A stretch of DNA of 8,538 bases from Oscillospiraceae bacterium UBA3851 (GTDB lineage Bacteria; Bacillota; Clostridia; Oscillospirales; Oscillospiraceae), in the NCBI GenBank assembly GCA_002392625.1, contig DGHJ01000054.1, forward strand, positions 1-8,538. Direction: 5' to 3'. Below the pieces are notes generated by a model. That model was not told where the DNA came from, did not search any database, and saw only the letters and a list, made by a program, of their open reading frames with translations. A program made the position numbers and the translations under genes. This document shows positions 5,338 through 8,538 of the stretch, in pieces; position 1 is the stretch's first letter, and each line of letters starts with the position of its first letter.

Positions 5338-6381
5338 TTACGGGACCAGCACGTAGCTGCCCTCTTCGGGCTTGTGCTGGGTCATCAGCACCAGGCCGCC
5401 CACGCCGTCGAAGGTGGCGGGGAGCTGGCCGCTGAGAATGTCGGCATCCACCTCGGCGGCCACGTAGATCCGGTCAAAGCTGCCCAGCAGCTCCGCCGTC
5501 AGGCCGCTGTCGCCGCCCGGCTCGCCCATGTCGCCCCGCAGGGTGATGCTGAGGGCCACGTCCTTCGGAAGGGCATCGCGCAGCGCGGCGGCAAAATCCG
5601 CCAACACCTCCGTTTTGTTCAGCTCCGCAGGGGGCGCGATGGCGGCCAGGTCGCCGGTGGCGGGATAGCAGAACTCGTCCAGCTGGATCTCGTTGAAGCC
5701 CAGCTGGGCGCACTCCAGGCACAGGGCCGTCAGATAGTCCCGGACGGCCTCGCTGCCGGGATCCAGCCACATCCGGCCGCTGGCGTCATACCAGGGTTGG
5801 CCGGAGACGGTGGAAAGGGCCGTGTCGGGGTGGGCGCGGGCAAAGGACGGGTCGGTAAAGCAGTTGAGCCGGGCCACCGTATATCGCCCGCTCTGCAGCA
5901 GGGCAATCAGATTATCGCGGGTCACGCCCTCCTCCACCGTGGTGCCGGGGGCCACCTCCACGGAGGTGCCGTAGGTGATGCCGCCGCCGGGGCGCTTCAC
6001 CTCGATGACCAGGGCGTCCTCCGCGTGGGCGAGAACGTATTCCGGCGTCCACCACAGGCTGCCGTACTCGATCTCGCGGGCGTGGAGCTCATCCAGCTTC
6101 CGCGCAGGCATCGCCGGCGGCTCCGGGTCAGGGTCCGGCTCCGGGTCATCCCGCTCGATGACCACGTCGTCCGGCTTGATGGGGTTCTCCGGCGTCTCCT
6201 GGCCGGCATTCTTCCCGAAGGGCAGCTCCCAGTGGGCGTGGCCGTCCTCATCGTAGACCAGATACTGCTGAGCCACAAGAAACGCCACCGCCGCCAGCAG
6301 CACCAGTATCAGCGCAATAATCCACACGATTCGGCCACCGCCGCCGCGGCCGCGGTAGCTGCTATATCCTTTCGTCGTCAT
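5338..6381 (-). CDS. Membrane-anchored glycoside hydrolase-like protein (DUF4015-type domain)
   Basis: The 347-residue protein has a short Arg/Gly-rich cytoplasmic N-terminus (K4, R10, R12, R17), one membrane segment at about 18-37 and no signal cleavage site, so it should be anchored with its bulk outside. An acidic, proline-rich linker follows (about 60-90, with a DPEP repeat at 79-88). From about 100 on the fold looks like a TIM-barrel glycosidase-type domain: VARLNCFTDP near 169-178, the PWYDASGRMWLDPGS segment near 196-210, and GFNEIQLDEFCYP at 228-240. The last two match my memory of the DUF4015 putative glycosyl hydrolase family, where the final motif usually reads like DYxRFP; here it is DEFCYP. 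A cell-wall polysaccharide substrate is plausible but unproven. The ATG lies 6 bases after the rpiB stop with no Shine-Dalgarno sequence, which suggests coupled translation. Confidence 0.72.
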   Translation of the reverse strand: MTTKGYSSYRGRGGGGRIVWIIALILVLLAAVAFLVAQQYLVYDEDGHAHWELPFGKNAGQETPENPIKPDDVVIERDDPEPDPDPEPPAMPARKLDELHAREIEYGSLWWTPEYVLAHAEDALVIEVKRPGGGITYGTSVEVAPGTTVEEGVTRDNLIALLQSGRYTVARLNCFTDPSFARAHPDTALSTVSGQPWYDASGRMWLDPGSEAVRDYLTALCLECAQLGFNEIQLDEFCYPATGDLAAIAPPAELNKTEVLADFAAALRDALPKDVALSITLRGDMGEPGGDSGLTAELLGSFDRIYVAAEVDADILSGQLPATFDGVGGLVLMTQHKPEEGSYVLVP

Positions 6382-6387
6382 GGCACT

Positions 6388-6825
6388 TTACGGCTCAATG
6401 GCGTCCAGCTGGGCCACACGGCGGGCGTGGCGGCCGCCCTCAAACTCCGTGTTCAAAAAGACCTCCACCATGCGCTTGGCCAGGTTGGGTCCCACAATGC
6501 CGGCGCCCAAGGCCAGCACATTGGCGTCATTGTGGCGGCGGGTCATCTCGGCGGACAGGGGATCGGCGCAGTGGGCGCAGCGGATGCCCTTGACCTTGTT
6601 GGCGGCAATGGAGATGCCGATGCCGGTGGTGCAGATGACGATGCCCTTGTCACAGGCGCCGGAGGCCACCGCGCGGGCCACCTTCTCGCCGTAGACGGGA
6701 TAGTCCACGCTGTCACGGCTGAAGCAGCCGAAGTCCTCGTAGTCGATGTCGTTTTCCTCCATCCAGATCAGGATGTCCTGCTTGAGCAGATAGCCGCCGT
6801 GGTCGCAGCCGATGGCAATTTTCAT
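6388..6825 (-). CDS. rpiB: Ribose-5-phosphate isomerase B
   Basis: RpiB interconverts ribose 5-phosphate and ribulose 5-phosphate in the non-oxidative pentose phosphate pathway. The 145-residue length is normal for RpiB/LacAB proteins. Visible landmarks are the N-terminal IGCDHGG (D8, H9), DYPVYG near 41-46, the active-site segment ICTTGIGISIAANK with the general-base cysteine C65, and RRHNDANVLALG with H98, the residue expected to open the sugar ring; GGRHARRV near 130-137 contributes phosphate-binding arginines. Most homologues I know read CGTGIG or CGSGIG at the active site, so T66 in place of glycine is a small variation. AAAGGAG (6840-6834) lies 8 bases before the ATG, between the gene and the stop of the histidinol-phosphatase 19 bases upstream. 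It sits in the dnaJ cluster. An allose-6-phosphate or galactose-6-phosphate isomerase activity cannot be fully excluded. Confidence 0.93.
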   Translation of the reverse strand: MKIAIGCDHGGYLLKQDILIWMEENDIDYEDFGCFSRDSVDYPVYGEKVARAVASGACDKGIVICTTGIGISIAANKVKGIRCAHCADPLSAEMTRRHNDANVLALGAGIVGPNLAKRMVEVFLNTEFEGGRHARRVAQLDAIEP

Positions 6826-6844
6826 GGGTCTCTCTCCTTTCCAA

Positions 6845-7654
6845 TCAAAGGGGCCGGAATTCCGGTTTGCCCTTGGTGAACGTGGTGATGTAGCGGAAGC
6901 CGCAGCTCTTCAGCAGCTCCTGGGTCTCACGGGACCGGCAGCCCACGTAGTCCGGGGAGTGGGCGTCGGAGCCGATGGTGATGATCTCGCCGCCCAGGGA
7001 GCGGTAGAGCCGCAGGATGGTCTCATCCGGCAGAGGGATGGCGCCCCGGTTGGTGTTGCACTCGATGCCGACGCCCTTGGGGATAATGACGCGGAAGATC
7101 TCCTCCACGGCGTTCATATGGGCGGAGAAGTCCATTTTGACGCCGGCGTTGTCCCAGATATAGCGGACGGGCAGGGTCAGGTGGCCCAGCACCTGGAATT
7201 TGCCCCAGCGCGCCAGCGCCAGCACATCGTCCAGATAGTCGCCGATGACGTCGTTATAATATGACTGGTCGGCCTTGGGGATGTAATAGAGGTCCTGGTG
7301 GTCGTGGCGCTGGCCCATCAGGTGGACGGAGCCGATGATGAAGTCCAGCTCCGGCGCGTCAGCGAGCAGCTTTTCCGCCCGGTCGAAGGACACGGCGGCC
7401 TCGCCCAGCTCGGCGCCCAGGCGTATGGTCAGCCGGTCGCCCCACTTTTCGCGGGCCTCGCCGATCTGGCGGGCCGATTCGGCCCAGTCAAAATCCGTCC
7501 GGGGGGAATAGTCGTCCCAATAGATGGTGTCCAGATGGTCGGTGAAGCAGATCTCGTCCAGGCCCCGCGCCACGGCGGCCTCCGCCATGCGGGACATGGA
7601 ATAGTGCCCGTCCGTGGAGCAGGCGGAATGCATGTGATAGTCAGCAAGGTACAT
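6845..7654 (-). CDS. PHP-family phosphatase, probably histidinol-phosphatase (HisJ/HisK type)
   Basis: The 269-residue protein has the complete metal site of PHP phosphoesterases: H7 and H9 in DYHMHS, D15, H40 in FTDH, E82 in GAELG, H111 in GSVHL, H158 in LGHLT, and D230 and H232 in GSDAHSP. Length and motif order match Bacillus-type histidinol-phosphatase, which removes phosphate from L-histidinol phosphate in histidine synthesis. No other his gene is present here, so the substrate is inferred; another small phosphorylated metabolite is possible. The ATG at 7654 lies 12 bases after the dnaJ stop with only a weak GGGGA ribosome site, which suggests it is translated as part of the dnaJ transcript. 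The stop is 19 bases before the rpiB start. Nothing appears damaged. Confidence 0.88.
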   Translation of the reverse strand: MYLADYHMHSACSTDGHYSMSRMAEAAVARGLDEICFTDHLDTIYWDDYSPRTDFDWAESARQIGEAREKWGDRLTIRLGAELGEAAVSFDRAEKLLADAPELDFIIGSVHLMGQRHDHQDLYYIPKADQSYYNDVIGDYLDDVLALARWGKFQVLGHLTLPVRYIWDNAGVKMDFSAHMNAVEEIFRVIIPKGVGIECNTNRGAIPLPDETILRLYRSLGGEIITIGSDAHSPDYVGCRSRETQELLKSCGFRYITTFTKGKPEFRPL

Positions 7655-7666
7655 GGCGTATCCCCG

Positions 7667-8538
7667 TTACTTGCGGAATTTTTTGAAGAAGCTCTTCTGC
7701 TTCTCGTAGTTGTTCTCGCCCAGCGTCTCGCTGAAGCGGCGCAGGGCTTCCCGCTGCTCCTTGTTCAGGTTCCTGGGCGTCTCGATGGTGACGGTAACGT
7801 ACTGGTCGCCCCGGCCCCGGCCGTTGAGCACCGGAATGCCCTTGCCCTTCAGGCGGAAGACGGTGCCCGTCTGGGTGCCCTCCGGGATGGCGTACTTCAC
7901 CTTGCCGTCGATGGTGGGGATCTCCAGCTCACCGCCCAGCACCGCCTGGGTGAAGGTGATGGGGGCCTCGCAGAACACGGCGGTGCCCTCACGGCGGAAG
8001 ATCTCGTGGGGCCGCACCATAATGGTGATCAGCAGGTCGCCGCTGCTTCCCCCGTTGCGGCCGGCATGGCCCTGGCCCCGCAGGGAGATGGTCTGCCCGT
8101 CGTCGATACCGGCGGGGATGGAGACCTTGATGGTCTTGCGCTTGCGAACGGCGCCGCGGCCGCCGCAGTCCGGGCAGGGCTGGTGGATGATCTTGCCGGT
8201 GCCGCCGCACTTGGGGCACACGGACTGGGACTGCATGACGCCGAAGGGCGTGCGCTGGGCGCGGGTGACCGTGCCGCTGCCGCGGCAGTCCGGGCAAACC
8301 TCCGGCGTGGTGCCGGGGGCGCAGCCGCTGCCCTTGCAGGTGTCGCACTGCTCGCTGCGCTCCACCGTGACCTCCTTCTCGCAGCCGAAGGCCGCCTCGG
8401 TGAAGCTGACGGTCACGTTGGCGCGGATGCTCTCGCCCCGCTGGGGTCCGTTGCGCCGCTGGGCCGTGGAGCCGAAGCCGCCGCCGAAGAAGCTGCCGAA
8501 AATGTCGCCCAGATCGCCGAAGTCGAAGGGCGAGCCGT
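7667..8538 (-). CDS. dnaJ: Chaperone protein DnaJ (5' end outside window; J domain not visible)
   Basis: The frame is open to the window edge and 289 codons are visible. It starts in the Gly/Phe-rich linker (FDFGDLGDIFGSFFGGGFG at about 4-22), so the J domain of about 75 residues and part of the linker lie beyond 8538. The zinc domain has four CxxCxGxG repeats with cysteine pairs at visible residues 64/67, 81/84, 107/110 and 121/124 (bases 8347-8153), defining a type I DnaJ. The two beta-sandwich substrate-binding domains follow, including SIPAGIDDGQTISLRGQGHAG and FRLKGKGIPVLNGRGRGD, and a basic C-terminus (KKFRK). A GTG at 8416 is an internal valine codon, not the start. DnaJ stimulates the ATPase of DnaK and delivers clients. 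Upstream grpE and dnaK are expected to the right of the window but cannot be seen. Confidence 0.97.
   Translation of the reverse strand, partial: GSPFDFGDLGDIFGSFFGGGFGSTAQRRNGPQRGESIRANVTVSFTEAAFGCEKEVTVERSEQCDTCKGSGCAPGTTPEVCPDCRGSGTVTRAQRTPFGVMQSQSVCPKCGGTGKIIHQPCPDCGGRGAVRKRKTIKVSIPAGIDDGQTISLRGQGHAGRNGGSSGDLLITIMVRPHEIFRREGTAVFCEAPITFTQAVLGGELEIPTIDGKVKYAIPEGTQTGTVFRLKGKGIPVLNGRGRGDQYVTVTIETPRNLNKEQREALRRFSETLGENNYEKQKSFFKKFRK

Noticed and set aside
6115..6147. Short GGGTC/GGCTC tandem repeat
   Set aside because: It encodes the Asp-Pro-Glu-Pro linker of the glycosidase-like protein; the repeat is explained by the protein sequence.
5290..6879. A 529-codon plus-strand open frame beginning inside the palindromic element and crossing the glycosidase-like and rpiB genes
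   Set aside because: No ribosome site or recognisable domain; the composition is typical of the antisense of GC-rich coding DNA.
8414..8416. GTG at 8416 as a dnaJ start
   Set aside because: The frame continues upstream into a Gly/Phe-rich DnaJ linker, so this is an internal valine.

Overview
The window is about 8.5 kb of GC-rich, gene-dense bacterial chromosome. Strong AAGGAG-type ribosome binding sites, the Firmicute-style MutY and PflX-like proteins, and the run of dnaJ with small metabolic genes suggest a high-GC member of the Clostridia, probably an Oscillospiraceae-type gut anaerobe. That assignment is inference from protein character and composition; no marker RNA is present.

Layout. 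Positions 1-1097 hold the 3' nearly complete hemW (plus strand), ending in a perfect 15-bp hairpin terminator that also faces the next gene. Every later gene is on the minus strand, so transcription runs from right to left. Reading in that direction: dnaJ (5' end outside the window), a PHP-family histidinol-phosphatase, rpiB and a membrane-anchored glycosidase-like protein form one tight cluster (8538 to 5338). A 243-bp gap follows. It holds a 165-bp palindromic, MITE-like repeat with 16-bp perfect terminal inverted repeats and, immediately downstream, a good sigma-70-type promoter. That promoter faces a four-gene operon packed with 4-bp overlaps or no gap: a radical SAM/SPASM protein, mutY, tdk (thymidine kinase) and a PflX-like radical SAM protein (5094 to 1722). 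Last comes an unrecognised 156-residue protein (1618-1148) with its own candidate promoter, a very strong ribosome binding site and an exclusively CGC arginine codon set.

How the genes fit together. The dnaJ cluster joins protein folding with pentose-phosphate isomerisation (RpiB) and a phosphatase. The mutY/tdk operon combines repair of oxidised guanine mispairs with thymidine salvage, and places two radical SAM proteins of unknown substrate at its two ends. With HemW there are three different [4Fe-4S]-SAM proteins in about 5 kb, and MutY adds a fourth Fe-S protein.

No tRNA, rRNA, CRISPR array, transposase or phage gene was seen. Most of the window is ordinary housekeeping chromosome. The points deserving a second look are the palindromic element, the unrecognised highly codon-biased protein with a possible internal start, and the two orphan radical SAM proteins.
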